64,000 nucleotides of DNA from Pontibacter chinhatensis (GCF_900113285.1 NZ_FOOT01000002.1:124001-188000), one strand, 5' to 3'; positions 41,644 to 51,290 are shown, counted from the stretch's first letter. A program made the numbers and translations. The notes: generated by a model from the letters alone, not told the origin.

Positions 41644-43230
41644 TTATAGCCAATCGGATAAGGTTAAGCTTACTGTAGTGCCGTTAGTGGCTGATTGTAT
41701 AGCCAGCGTAAAGCGATTTTCTTTGTAAATGCTGTTTAACAGTGTTATTCAAGCCATTGCTTTTCTTTTCAGTGTCAAACCCATTTCCATTATCAGTAAC
41801 GGTTAACACCAAATCATTTGCCTGCTTACTAAATGTGATGTTAATTTTTCCAGCAGTAGCTTTTTGAGATATACCATGCTTCACCGCATTTTCTACAAAT
41901 GGTTGTAGCAGCATACTTGGTATTTCTATGTTCTCCAAATCTAAGGCCTCGGCGTGATTAATTTCGTACTGAAAGCCGAACCGCAATTGCTCCATTTGCA
42001 GGTAATCGTCCAGCAACGTTTTTTCCTGTGCTAAACTAATCAGTTCCTGACCGTCAAGCACATTACGGGTTAAGCGGGCAAATTTAGAAAGGTATTTATT
42101 GGCATTATCTATTTCGTTTTTGTTCATTAAATTCTGAATGCCAGCGAGTGCATTGAACAGAAAATGAGGGTTTAACTGAGACCGAATTGAGTTAAGTTGA
42201 AGTTTTGCCGTGTTTTTTTGCTGCTCTTTTTCTGCAAGCCTTTTTTTGTCTCTTTTTTTGGTGAAGTAAAGAATAGTAAGAAAGGCTAACCCAATAGAAA
42301 ATGCGGCGGTGAGCGTATATATTCACAAGTCTTTTTTGGTGTAGTTTTCTTTATCTAGAGTGATAGAGAGCGTATGTCTCATTATGTACTTTTCTATTTC
42401 TTTTTGTGAAATATCGTAATTAAGGCATCCAGTCCATTTAATCAACGGCTGAATAATGACTTCATACTCTCCCGATTTTTTAAATACGTTTTTATCGATA
42501 TATATATAAGGTAAAAGCTCTCCTTCCTCAACATAGCCGCCATATTGCCAGGCAGTGGATTCGAAAATAGTTTTATTTGTTTGCTTGTCTTTTATGGTGG
42601 TGTAGTAGAGATAGTCAATAGCTGATTTGTCTTTTACGATGGTTAATTCCTCGTCTTTTTCGGTGAAAGTGAGGTCCGTTCTTTCTTTTGGGTCGGAAAT
42701 GTAGCGGTAGTCAACACCCTTTTGAACTGCAAAACGCGTTGCAAAACTTCTGATTTTTGCTTTCGGTATCGGCTTCCCATAAAAAACAGCTTTTTCAATA
42801 TCAAGAGGTTTTTCGATGCTGTAAATTAAGGTTGTAATGATTTTGCCTTTTATAGGGAAGATACCGAGCGTTGTAGAACGAAACACTTCGTCTGGCCTGT
42901 CAACATCTTTTAATTGTGCTTGGTCGATAGACTGGTTTACCACTAGTGGTTTGTCATCCTCCAAAATTGTGTAGCGATAATGCTGTACACTGTCTGTCTT
43001 TCTAAAATAAATCTGGATGCTTACATTGTTGACTTCAGGCAAATAATTAAAGGAAGTACGAGGTTGGTTGGGGAATATTTCGTTATAAAAAACGTTTTTG
43101 GCCGAGCTATCCACACACATGAGTAGTTTCCTCCAGCAGGGTACGTTCTGAAAAAGTTGATGCCTTTTTGTGCATTTACTGTAGATGCCGCAACAATGCA
43201 GCTGAGCAGGATGAAGATTATCTTTTTCAT
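41644..43230 (-). pseudogene. LytS-type sensor histidine kinase gene broken by at least three lesions
   Basis: Read together, the pieces make one kinase. It opens with a signal peptide MKKIIFILLSCIVAASTVNA at 43230, then shifts frame near 43140-43170 into the sensor segment that contains NEIFPNQPRTSFNYLPEVNN. An in-frame TGA (42323-42325) then interrupts the frame just before a transmembrane helix, after which the same frame continues with the H-box QLNPHFLFNALAGIQNLM and an ATPase N-box (PFVENAVKHG). A second frame shift near 41735-41750 separates this from the expected tail ITLLNSIYKENRF...TTVSLTLSDWL, whose TAA (41644-41646) sits 4 bases before the response regulator ATG. Three independent breaks make a decayed gene far likelier than separate proteins. 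Confidence 0.85.
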
Positions 43231-43401
43231 AAGAGTTAAGTTTGATTTTCATCGAATCTATGGCAATAATAGCCAAACTAAAACCATGAAACAGGGAGTG
43301 CAGTATTTGAAATAGTATATATACTGTTTTGTGCAGTATTTGAATAGTAACTAATGTATAATGTGGTTAATCAGAGCAGCTGCCAGGTTATACTTTCTGG
43401 C

Positions 43402-44619
43402 TTATTGAATAGGTAATCCATACTTATCCTTCTTCGTGAAATCAGCTTCGTTGAAGTTCAAGTCAAAGAAGTTGAAGCCAATGTTAATGGTAAAAGGCTC
43501 CTGCCCTTCCAGGTAAAAAATATAGAATTGCCCGTCAGTTTCTATGGATTTGATATGTTCGTTAGTAAGAGGAGCATATCCGTATTTACCACGCCTTCCC
43601 CAGAAGTTGTTATCTATGAAGGATACCTGAAACCGGGGAGTAAACTTTTCCTGGCTTCTTTTCCCCAGGCGCAGGTAGTTCCATAAAAGAAACCCTTCTG
43701 ACTGTGTCAAATCCAGCGTTTTTTCTCCCTTTGCGAAGGACAAAAAGTGATGTTTTACATAAACCGGCAACTCCTCTTGCTGTAGTTTTTTCAGGTTTAT
43801 ACTTTGATACAGATAGCGCAAAGGGATATTTGCCCACACTAACTCCACAGGGCCTGCATTCCCATAGTCACTGACGGTTTTGAAAATCTTGCCATCTTTC
43901 AGAAAGGTCACGGACATCTTTTCCTGATGCATAGTTGCTTCAGAGAAATTTGTGGAAATCGTATCAATGCCAGCCTTGCGGTAGTTGTCCTGCAATTCCT
44001 TGTATATATCTCCGGTGATGGTGCTAATATAAACCCCTTCGTTTGTGGTATACTCCTCACCAACGAATACCACTTGCCCATCAGCTGAGATAAGGGTGTT
44101 GGAAATAGGGCAAGTGCCGTAACAACCTGAGGTAGACAGCACGATGGCATCGAAGGTTGGGGCTTTTTCCAGGTGATAGGTGGCTCTCCTGTAATTACTA
44201 ACTCCCTGCTCCCCCTTAAACGATAACGTATCTTTGGTTAGCCGGGCAATTGGAAAATGAGTCCATACCGAGTCATAAGGCATGAAGATCAGGAGCGAAT
44301 CACCAGCTATCTTATACTTGGTTTTGCTTCCCAGAAAATAGTATCGCCTGTTATTATACTCATCTTCTCCCACTTCAGATCTTCTGTAGTACCCTTGCTT
44401 CAAATCCACTTCACCATTAGGAAGAAAAGTATAGCCTCTTTCGATAATTGCTGGAGGCGGAGGCGGATTAGTAGGATAAGCGTTCCTAACAAAACCAGCC
44501 GGCACCCAATCTCCGATCAGTTGCGCCTGTAACTGTCTCTCCTGCTCTGTTGGCTCATCCTGTTTGGGATGGCAGGCAATTAACAGGAGCGGCAAAAAGT
44601 ATAATAGGAGGTTCTTCAC
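43402..44619 (-). CDS. DUF6438-domain lipoprotein
   Basis: About 405 residues from a GTG at 44619, which places a signal peptide and lipobox (LPLLLIAC, Cys16) at the N-terminus; an ATG at 44679 would add an unlikely 20-residue leader. A first domain (WVPAGFVRNAYPTNPPPPP...) looks like a stress- or value-reporting beta domain. The second carries LSTSGCYGTCPISNTLISAD, the Cys-x3-Cys signature of DUF6438. The remainder is of unknown fold. The protein is probably periplasmic or outer-membrane anchored. Function not known. It is AT-rich compared with the neighbouring sugar enzymes. Confidence 0.75.
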   Translation of the reverse strand: MKNLLLYFLPLLLIACHPKQDEPTEQERQLQAQLIGDWVPAGFVRNAYPTNPPPPPAIIERGYTFLPNGEVDLKQGYYRRSEVGEDEYNNRRYYFLGSKTKYKIAGDSLLIFMPYDSVWTHFPIARLTKDTLSFKGEQGVSNYRRATYHLEKAPTFDAIVLSTSGCYGTCPISNTLISADGQVVFVGEEYTTNEGVYISTITGDIYKELQDNYRKAGIDTISTNFSEATMHQEKMSVTFLKDGKIFKTVSDYGNAGPVELVWANIPLRYLYQSINLKKLQQEELPVYVKHHFLSFAKGEKTLDLTQSEGFLLWNYLRLGKRSQEKFTPRFQVSFIDNNFWGRRGKYGYAPLTNEHIKSIETDGQFYIFYLEGQEPFTINIGFNFFDLNFNEADFTKKDKYGLPIQ

Positions 44620-44715
44620 AAGTATACAGAGGCTTTGTATAAAGCTGCCCGACTGGATGAAAAGCAAAGGCACAAGCAAACGCCTGCGCCTTTAAAGTAT
44701 AAATTTTCAATTTCT

Positions 44716-45138
44716 CTACACATCCACCGAGTCATACACAATCACCTTCGACCATAGGTGCGAGTAGTTCTCCACGAACTGCAGGTGCACAGGGTGTTTT
44801 TGGTAGACTTCCTGCTGCTCCAGGTTGTCGAAGAACAGCAGCCACGACACGGCGTAGCCCCGCTCAATCACATCGCGGTTAGTGCTGGCAGGCACGCCTA
44901 TCTTAGCCAGCCGTATCTCCTTGATGGCCTTCAGCGTGTTCAGCCCTTCTATCAGTTTGGCTTTGTCCGCTTCGGAGTCAGGGTTGTTGAGCCAGAAGTA
45001 TACGTGGTGTACAAAGCTGTTTTTGGGCTTTTTCTGAGCACTGGCAAACAGGGGCATCAGGCCCAGCGCGCCGGCAAAGGAAAGAAAGGTCGTGTTTCCG
45101 AGGAAGGATCTTCTGGATAGTTTTTTCATCGTGTTCAA
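44716..45138 (-). CDS. Dabb-domain (stress-responsive A/B barrel) protein with Tat signal
   Basis: A 140-residue protein. The N-terminus LSRRSFLGNTTFLSFAGALG is a twin-arginine export signal, cleaved near ASAQ. The mature part is a Dabb domain: FVHHVYFWLNNPDSEADKAK, GYAVSWLLFFDNLEQQEVYQ and KHPVHLQFVENYSHLW. Dabb proteins are small dimeric barrels; exported copies are common in Bacteroidota beside Gfo/Idh oxidoreductases. The ATG at 45129 is an equally plausible start. It lies 52 bases downstream of an exported Gfo/Idh gene on the same strand and may be co-transcribed with it. Confidence 0.85.
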   Translation of the reverse strand: MNTMKKLSRRSFLGNTTFLSFAGALGLMPLFASAQKKPKNSFVHHVYFWLNNPDSEADKAKLIEGLNTLKAIKEIRLAKIGVPASTNRDVIERGYAVSWLLFFDNLEQQEVYQKHPVHLQFVENYSHLWSKVIVYDSVDV

Positions 45139-45190
45139 GTATGTATAGCTAAATTTCAGGTCTGTATAAAGTACTTCTAAAAGTATGGGT

Positions 45191-46252
45191 CTACCCTTTC
45201 ACAGCGCCTAGCTGTTTATCGGTGGCTGCGCGGGCCTTCTGCATCACGCTCTCCAGGCTCACCACAGCTCCTCCTTGGGCCTTGCTCTCGTCTGCGGCCT
45301 CCATAAAGGCGAAAATCTCCAGCGTTTCCTCCGGACTAATGGGCGCCTTGCCTGTGCGGAAAAATTCAGCAATCTGCACTACCAGCGGACGGTACCCTTC
45401 CCAGGGCCCAAACGTAGCAACCCCCTTCTCTCCGAATGCAGTTCCGCCGAAATCGTGCGCGCCGGCACGCAGGCCCCTGAAAGTGCCGAGCCTGTTGTCC
45501 TCCCACACTCCCACCACCACATCTGCCCCTTCGGTGTAGGTACGCTGCACGCTCTTGCAGCCGGTTCCCAGCACCGTGAAAAGCGCTTCCACGCCATGCA
45601 CGCCATACCAGAACAGATCAGGGTGCGTTTTTTCGATAACCGCCGGACTGAAGGCATCAGCCCCAAGCACTTTCCCGATTTTTCCATTCCGGATTTGCTG
45701 CGCGCTGTCCATGTACCTTAAGGAGGAAGCCGAGAACACGGGCACTTTATACTTTTCCGCCGCCTGAAAAATGGCGACCGCATCGGCCAGGGAGGCCGCG
45801 ATGGGCTTATCAATAAACACCGGTTTTCCTGCCTTCAGCACCAGCAGGGCCTGCTCCAGGTGCAGGCGTCCGTCGTTTGTTTCCAGCAGCACCACATCCA
45901 CTTTGCGCAGCAGAGCCTTGATGGAATCCACAATCTCCACCCCCATGCTACGCATTTTCTCCGTGGCTCCGGGTATGGTATTCACACTGAACTCGATATC
46001 GCGGCTGCCATACGGGTAGGCGGCCACTACTTTAAAACCGGCTACATCGGCGGCAGCCTTCGGGTCGTGGAAGATTTCGGTGAACTTGACGCTGTGTTCG
46101 GTGTCCAGGCCGATAATGCCCACTTTAATTTCCTTGGAAGTCTTGCCTTGGCCAAAGGCAACGAGGCTGCTGCCCGTCAGGCCAAGCCCGATGCCGGCAA
46201 CGGTAGCTGTTTTAAGAAACGTACGACGGTCTGTAGATGCGTGCATAGGCAA
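45191..46252 (-). CDS. Exported Gfo/Idh/MocA oxidoreductase (Tat signal)
   Basis: A 353-residue oxidoreductase with a twin-arginine signal (DRRTFLKTATVAGIGLGL) followed by a Rossmann start VGIIGLDTEHS and the family motif as IDKPIAAS. GLDTEHSV replaces the common GxGxxG loop, marking a subgroup seen among Tat-exported Gfo/Idh enzymes. These fold with bound NAD(P) in the cytosol before export and modify sugars in the periplasm. It lies between the Dabb gene and a second Gfo/Idh gene on the same strand, so a three-gene sugar-processing unit is likely. Substrate unknown. The start may be at 46246 instead. Confidence 0.85.
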   Translation of the reverse strand: MPMHASTDRRTFLKTATVAGIGLGLTGSSLVAFGQGKTSKEIKVGIIGLDTEHSVKFTEIFHDPKAAADVAGFKVVAAYPYGSRDIEFSVNTIPGATEKMRSMGVEIVDSIKALLRKVDVVLLETNDGRLHLEQALLVLKAGKPVFIDKPIAASLADAVAIFQAAEKYKVPVFSASSLRYMDSAQQIRNGKIGKVLGADAFSPAVIEKTHPDLFWYGVHGVEALFTVLGTGCKSVQRTYTEGADVVVGVWEDNRLGTFRGLRAGAHDFGGTAFGEKGVATFGPWEGYRPLVVQIAEFFRTGKAPISPEETLEIFAFMEAADESKAQGGAVVSLESVMQKARAATDKQLGAVKG

Positions 46253-46321
46253 CTTTTAAAGTATGTCAGGGCCACTTTTCCCGCTTAGGAGCTTAAGTGG
46301 AGCATTTATATAAGTATAAAA

Positions 46322-47407
46322 TTAGGCAAGCCGCACCACCTGCCCCGTCCGTACCGACTCATCGCAGGCAAAGGCGATGCGCAGGCTGTTCACCGCGTCC
46401 TCCAGATGCTCTGCCAGGTCCAAATCTTCCTGTATGGCTTTGAGGAAATAGCGCTGCTCGCGGTTGCATAGTTCCTGATGGTCCGGCTCGTCCTCCAGGT
46501 TTATCCAGGTGTCCTCTCTCAGGAACTGATTATGCTTGTCCACGTCAGCATGATGAAAGCGCAGTGCCTCGGTCTGGGTATGCGCCGCCACCGAATCTGA
46601 CTTTCCGGCTCCGCCAGCGTCTCTCGCTACTATCGACACACAACCTTTCGGCCCAATCACGTCTTTGATGAAAAAGGCCGTCTCGCTCATCATCGGTCCC
46701 CAGCCAGCCTCGTACCAGCCCACCGAGCCATCTTCGAAGCGGATTTGCAACTGGCCATAGTTGTAGTTGTCCTCCGGGATGTCGTCGGTCAGCCGTGCCC
46801 CGATGGCGCTCACCTGCACCGGCTTGGAGCGGGTCATCTGGCACATCACGTCGATGTAGTGCACGCCGCAGTCTACAATCGGGCTCAGGCTCTTCATCAG
46901 GTTACGGTGCACGTCCCACATGCGGCCGTGGCTTTGCTGGTTCAGGTTCATGCGCATCACCAGGGGCTTACCCAGCTCCTGGCTTAGTGAGATAAAGCGC
47001 TCCCAGGAAGGATGGTGCCGCAGGATATAACCTACTACTACTTTTTTGTTTGCGCGCCGGGCTGCTTCTACTACGCGCTCGGCACCCGCCACGGTGTCTG
47101 CCAGCGGTTTCTCCACGAACACATGGCACCCTTGCTCCAGGGCTGTAATGGCATAAGCTTCGTGGGTATCGGGGTAGGTGGAGATGCAGACTGCGTCCGG
47201 ACTGGTTTCATGCAAGGCTTCTTCATAGTTGTTATACAAAGTATAACCGCCGCCAAGCTGCTCGTTCAGGGCTTCCTTGCTTGCACCGGTAGAAACCAGT
47301 CCGCAGATTTCGAAGCCATCCATCGTATGGTAAGCCAGCGCGTGCGAGGCGCCCATGTTACCACAGCCTACTACCAGTATGCGCAAGGGCGCTGTTCCGT
47401 GGGGCAT
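46322..47407 (-). CDS. Gfo/Idh/MocA family oxidoreductase (cytosolic)
   Basis: About 361 residues from MPHGTAPLRILVVGCGNMGA. The Rossmann loop is GCGNMGAS, the conserved motif is VEKPLADT, and GVHYIDVM carries the catalytic-region His. Unlike the gene downstream it has no export signal. It is the first of three minus-strand genes (Gfo/Idh, exported Gfo/Idh, Dabb) and is divergent from a cupin gene 70 bases away, which could share its regulation. The open frame continues 72 residues upstream into the divergent promoter, so 47407 is the better start. Likely acts on a sugar or inositol; substrate unknown. Confidence 0.9.
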   Translation of the reverse strand: MPHGTAPLRILVVGCGNMGASHALAYHTMDGFEICGLVSTGASKEALNEQLGGGYTLYNNYEEALHETSPDAVCISTYPDTHEAYAITALEQGCHVFVEKPLADTVAGAERVVEAARRANKKVVVGYILRHHPSWERFISLSQELGKPLVMRMNLNQQSHGRMWDVHRNLMKSLSPIVDCGVHYIDVMCQMTRSKPVQVSAIGARLTDDIPEDNYNYGQLQIRFEDGSVGWYEAGWGPMMSETAFFIKDVIGPKGCVSIVARDAGGAGKSDSVAAHTQTEALRFHHADVDKHNQFLREDTWINLEDEPDHQELCNREQRYFLKAIQEDLDLAEHLEDAVNSLRIAFACDESVRTGQVVRLA

Positions 47408-47477
47408 AGTATAAATCGTTATGGTATGTTTAACCTTTAGGGTGAAAATCGTACTTATACGTATAAATATAGGAATT

Positions 47478-47999
47478 ATGCCGAAACAAACAATAACCCC
47501 GTACTTCCTGCAGCCCCACAGCAACATTCCCAATAACCCAAAACTTCCTTTGCTGGTGTATGAGCAGGTGTTTCCTGAAAAGAATGACCTGGCAAATCGG
47601 TTCAAAGAAGCCTTCAAAAACAATAACTGGCGCGGCAGCTGGGTAAACGGCGTGTTTAGTTACCACCACTATCACAGCACGTCGCATGAGGTATTGGGCG
47701 TGGCGGCAGGTTCGGCCATACTTATACTTGGCGGCCCGGGCGGCGAAGAGATAAAAGTAAAAGCCGGCGACATGCTGGTGCTGCCCGCAGGCACGGGCCA
47801 TTGCCTGAAATCCTCCGCCGCCGGCTTTCAGGTAGTCGGCGCCTACCCTGCCGGACAGGAAGATTATGATATCTGCACCAAAAAAGATAACTCAGAAGAA
47901 AAGAAGAAGCGCATCGCAAAGGTAAGTTTGCCCAATGCCGATCCGGTGTTCGGGGATGAAGGGCCGTTGCTACAGCACTGGAAACAGGGGCAAGTATAG
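47478..47999 (+). CDS. Cupin-domain protein
   Basis: A 173-residue single-domain cupin. Motif 1 appears around HYHSTSHEVLGVAAGSA (two His and a Glu) and motif 2 as GDMLVLPAGTGHCLKSS, the usual metal site and barrel pattern of YjlB-like cupins. The start at 47478 removes a 19-residue leader that overlaps the divergent promoter. Cupins of this kind bind metals and may act on sugars, dioxygen or oxalate-like substrates; this one is unassigned. It is divergently transcribed from the Gfo/Idh cluster and 115 bases upstream of the sugar dehydrogenase gene. Confidence 0.85.
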   Translation: MPKQTITPYFLQPHSNIPNNPKLPLLVYEQVFPEKNDLANRFKEAFKNNNWRGSWVNGVFSYHHYHSTSHEVLGVAAGSAILILGGPGGEEIKVKAGDMLVLPAGTGHCLKSSAAGFQVVGAYPAGQEDYDICTKKDNSEEKKKRIAKVSLPNADPVFGDEGPLLQHWKQGQV

Positions 48000-48043
48000 A
48001 TTTATACTTCCGTAAAATCAGCTCACCAGCATTAAGCCTATAG

Positions 48044-48079
48044 TTGAAAAACGCCCAGGATTCCTATATTTGTTAGGAA
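48044..48079 (+). promoter_or_regulatory. Promoter with overlapping dyad before the sugar dehydrogenase gene
   Basis: A -33 TTG (48044-48046) and a -7 TATATTTG (48065-48072), 18 bases apart, fit the Bacteroidota consensus. The -7 box lies inside the dyad TTCCTA-N7-TAGGAA (48061-48079), a possible repressor site. Confidence 0.6.
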
Positions 48080-48114
48080 CTATACTTACGCCTATTCTAC
48101 GCAAACAGAATCGC

Positions 48115-49590
48115 ATGAAGAAAACACCCTATCTGTATACTTTGCTGGCTGCCGGCCTACTGGGCTTTAGCGGCTGCAACAGCACCACTTCTCCCTCTAC
48201 CTCCACCAGCGCCACCACCGATGCCATAGCCGAAGCCACCCAGGCCGCTGCTGCCCCGGAACTTGACCTGGCGGGTGCCAAGGCCGCCTACATCAGCTAC
48301 TGCTCGGGCTGCCACGGCGAGGAGCTGGAGGCCTTTGCCGACCGCAAATGGAAGCACGGCAGCTCAGACGAAGACCTGTTCAAAGCTATCAAGCACGGTT
48401 ACCCAGACGAGGGCATGCCCGCCTTTGCCGAGACGTTCTCCGATGAGCAGATAAACGGGCTGGTGGCCTACATTCAGCAGGGTATCAAAGGAATCAAAGC
48501 CTATGATTTTGGCAACGAGAAAACTGTGGATGCCGTGCAGCAGTCAGAAGAGCAGCAGTTTCGCCTCGACACCGTAGCCACTGGTCTGGACGTGCCCTGG
48601 GGTATGGCCTTCCTGCCGGGCGGCGAAATGCTGATTACGGACCGCTCGGGTAAACTGTACCGCCTCTCCAAAGACCGGAAACTGCAGCAAGTTGAAGGGG
48701 TACCGAAGGTGCTCTCACAGGGCCAGGGCGGCATGCTGGATGTGGAGCTGCATCCTGATTTTGCCAGGAACAACATCATTTACCTCTCCTACTCTGCTGT
48801 GAAGGAAGAAGGCGGCCAAACCCTCTCCTCCACCGCCGTGATGCGCGCCAAACTCAATGGCAACAAGCTTTCGGAGCAGAAGGTGATTTTCGAGGCCCTG
48901 CCCTACAGCAGAACCCGCCACCACTACGGCTCCCGCCTGGAGTTTGGTAACGATGGTTACCTCTACATTTCGGTAGGCGACCGCGGCAACCATGACGAAA
49001 ACCCGCAGGACCTGGCGCGCCACGCCGGCAAAGTGCACCGCATAAAAGACGATGGCAGCATTCCGGCGGATAACCCCTTTGTGAACAAGCAAGGCACTGT
49101 GGCCAGCACTTTCTCCTATGGCCACCGCAACATACAGGGCATGGTGCTGCACCCACAAACCGGCCAGATTTGGACGCACGAACACGGCCCGCGGGGCGGC
49201 GACGAGGTGAACATTGCCGAGAAAGCCAAAAATTATGGCTGGCCGGTCATCTCCTACGGCATCAATTACAACGGCACCGTACTGACTGAGCTTACCAAGA
49301 AAGAAGGCATGGAGCAGCCACTGCACTACTGGGTACCTTCTATCGGTCCGTCGGGGATGGCTTTTGTAACCGGCAGCCGCTATAAAAACTGGGAGGGCGA
49401 CCTGATGGTAGGCTCGCTGCGCTTCCAGTTCCTGAGCCGCCTGAAAATGGATGGCACAAAAGTATTGGGCGAAGAAAAACTACTGAAGAACATCGGCCGC
49501 GTGCGCGACGTGAAAATGGGACCCGATGGTTACCTGTACGTTGCCGTGGAAACGCCTGGCACGATTTACAGGCTGATGCCGGTAGAGTAA
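48115..49590 (+). CDS. Lipoprotein: cytochrome c fused to PQQ-type sugar dehydrogenase
   Basis: About 491 residues. A lipoprotein signal (GLLGFSGC, Cys21) leads to a Ser/Thr linker and a class I cytochrome c domain with the haem motif CSGCH (residues 63-67 region) and a Met-rich distal part (GMPAFAETF). The C-terminal 330 residues form a glucose/sorbosone dehydrogenase-type six-bladed propeller (LDVPWGMAFLPGGEMLITD, EHGPRGGDEVN). These soluble-type dehydrogenases use PQQ and pass electrons to the haem, so sugar oxidation would feed the respiratory chain in the periplasm. The fusion is known in Bacteroidota. Biosynthesis genes for PQQ are not in this window. Confidence 0.9.
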   Translation: MKKTPYLYTLLAAGLLGFSGCNSTTSPSTSTSATTDAIAEATQAAAAPELDLAGAKAAYISYCSGCHGEELEAFADRKWKHGSSDEDLFKAIKHGYPDEGMPAFAETFSDEQINGLVAYIQQGIKGIKAYDFGNEKTVDAVQQSEEQQFRLDTVATGLDVPWGMAFLPGGEMLITDRSGKLYRLSKDRKLQQVEGVPKVLSQGQGGMLDVELHPDFARNNIIYLSYSAVKEEGGQTLSSTAVMRAKLNGNKLSEQKVIFEALPYSRTRHHYGSRLEFGNDGYLYISVGDRGNHDENPQDLARHAGKVHRIKDDGSIPADNPFVNKQGTVASTFSYGHRNIQGMVLHPQTGQIWTHEHGPRGGDEVNIAEKAKNYGWPVISYGINYNGTVLTELTKKEGMEQPLHYWVPSIGPSGMAFVTGSRYKNWEGDLMVGSLRFQFLSRLKMDGTKVLGEEKLLKNIGRVRDVKMGPDGYLYVAVETPGTIYRLMPVE

Positions 49591-49615
49591 GTTTATACTT
49601 GCTCCTGCAAAAAGC

Positions 49616-49652
49616 AAAAGCCGCAAACACCCGGGAGTGTTTGCGGCTTTTT
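49616..49652. terminator. Bidirectional terminator after the sugar dehydrogenase gene
   Basis: Stem AAAAGCCGCAAACAC / GTGTTTGCGGCTTTT around a 6-base loop, with U-tracts in both directions, between convergent genes. Confidence 0.88.
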
Positions 49653-49780
49653 GTTGTTTTAAGGTGAGATAGGTGCTTATACTTCCTCTTGCTGCTGCAG
49701 GTTACAGATAGTCCGTTTCCTGCCATTGTTGGTGTTATCACCGACAATTTATACTTAGGGCCGATGCCACAGAGTGTAAT

Positions 49781-51265
49781 TTAATACATCGCTGGCTGGC
49801 CTTTCTTTGGCGTGGAGGCACGGATAAACTCGCGGATGTCCTCGTTGGCCTTTACCAGGTCTTCCTTGCGCAGGTACATCATGTGGCCACTGCGGTAGCC
49901 TTTGTAGCTGAGGCGGTCTTTCAGGCGGCCGCTGGGGTCGAGTTGCCACATGCTGTACTTGGCGTTAAAGTAATCGGTGGCGCCGTCGTAGTAGCCGGCC
50001 TGGAACAGCACGTGCAGGTAGGGGTTCTGGGCCATGGCCTGGCGCAGGTTTTCGCCGGTTTTGTTGTTATTGCTGTTCCACGGGTGCACCGGACCAAACA
50101 TGTTATACTTCACATCGGTCTTATACTTGAGCTCGTCGCGCAGGTACATGTTGATGGCCGGCGTAAAGGAGTGCAGCCAAGAGGTCAGCTCGGCGTTAAA
50201 ATCCGGACGAACACCAGCATCCTGGCGGTCCAGTCCCTTGTAGCGGGAGTCGAGGCGACCAACGGTGTACCCCTGGTCGCGGAGCAGCTCTTTCCAGAAA
50301 AAGCTTGGGGGCACGTCGAGGTTGTGCTGCAGGATACTTTGCTCTGAGATGCCGGCATAGCGGGCCATCTTAGCAGCAATCTGCTTTTTCTGCGCCTCCT
50401 CCAGGAAACCGCCTCTGGCAATGGCCGGGATAAGTTCGTTGATGGTGAATTCCTCTACCTCAGGCAGCAGGTCGGTCAGGTCTTTCTGCTGCAGGTCTTG
50501 CGGCAGCTTTTGGTGGTACCAGGCCGTGGCCGCAAAGTATGGCAGGCGCAGCGCCGCATCCACCGGGCCGTTGCGCTCAATGCCCAACCCCGTCGGCGAT
50601 ACCAGGATAACCCCGTTCAGGTACATCCAGTGCGAGTTCTGCAGCTCATGGGCCAGGCCAGCCACGCGCGTAGTGCCATAGCTCTCCCCGATCAGGTATT
50701 TAGGCGAAGCCCAGCGGCTTTTGCGCGTCACGAAGGTGTTGATCCACTCGGCCAGGTACTTCACGTCGGCCTGCACACCGAAGAACTTTTCCTTCAGCTT
50801 GTCTTTGTCCACGCCCTCGGCCATGCGCGAGTAGCCGGTGTTCACGGGGTTCACAAACACGATGTCCGCCACATCAAGTATGGACTCAGGATTTTCGCGG
50901 AAACCGTAAGGCTGCACCGGGTAGCCCTCGTCATCAATGTTGAGCAGGCGCGGGCCGGTATAGGCAATATGCATCCAAACCGAGGCGGAGCCAGGGCCGC
51001 CGTTAAAGGAAATCACAAGGGGCCGCGTGGCGCGGTCCTTCACGTCTGAGCGCTCGTAATAGGTATAAAACAGGCCGGCGATGGTTTTGCCGCTTTCGTC
51101 CCACACGGGCTGGGTGCCGGTGGTGGCGGTATAGGGTACCCGCTGCCCTTTAACAGTTACCTGATGTTTGGTTGTAACGGTGGAATCAGGGTGGATGGCG
51201 CGCTGTGCCGCCGCCGGGAGCACTATAACGGCCAGAAGCAGGGCCAGTGCCAGAAGCTTTCTCAT
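49781..51265 (-). CDS. S10 family serine carboxypeptidase, exported
   Basis: A 494-residue alpha/beta-hydrolase peptidase with a signal peptide (cleaved near PAAAQ). The oxyanion element FNGGPGSASVW and the nucleophile Ser195 in LIGESYGTTR are clear; the acidic residue lies in GYYDGATDYF and the His in RSGHMMYLR. S10 enzymes release C-terminal residues at acidic pH and, in bacteria, act in the envelope. Length is normal. The gene is transcribed towards the sugar dehydrogenase gene, with a terminator between. Substrate specificity unknown. Confidence 0.92.
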   Translation of the reverse strand: MRKLLALALLLAVIVLPAAAQRAIHPDSTVTTKHQVTVKGQRVPYTATTGTQPVWDESGKTIAGLFYTYYERSDVKDRATRPLVISFNGGPGSASVWMHIAYTGPRLLNIDDEGYPVQPYGFRENPESILDVADIVFVNPVNTGYSRMAEGVDKDKLKEKFFGVQADVKYLAEWINTFVTRKSRWASPKYLIGESYGTTRVAGLAHELQNSHWMYLNGVILVSPTGLGIERNGPVDAALRLPYFAATAWYHQKLPQDLQQKDLTDLLPEVEEFTINELIPAIARGGFLEEAQKKQIAAKMARYAGISEQSILQHNLDVPPSFFWKELLRDQGYTVGRLDSRYKGLDRQDAGVRPDFNAELTSWLHSFTPAINMYLRDELKYKTDVKYNMFGPVHPWNSNNNKTGENLRQAMAQNPYLHVLFQAGYYDGATDYFNAKYSMWQLDPSGRLKDRLSYKGYRSGHMMYLRKEDLVKANEDIREFIRASTPKKGQPAMY

Positions 51266-51290
51266 CTTTTACTTTTTATACTATGGATTC

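Noticed and set aside
42323-42325. In-frame TGA read as selenocysteine
   Set aside because: It lies next to a membrane helix in a sensor kinase, a context with no redox role, and the gene has two further frame shifts.
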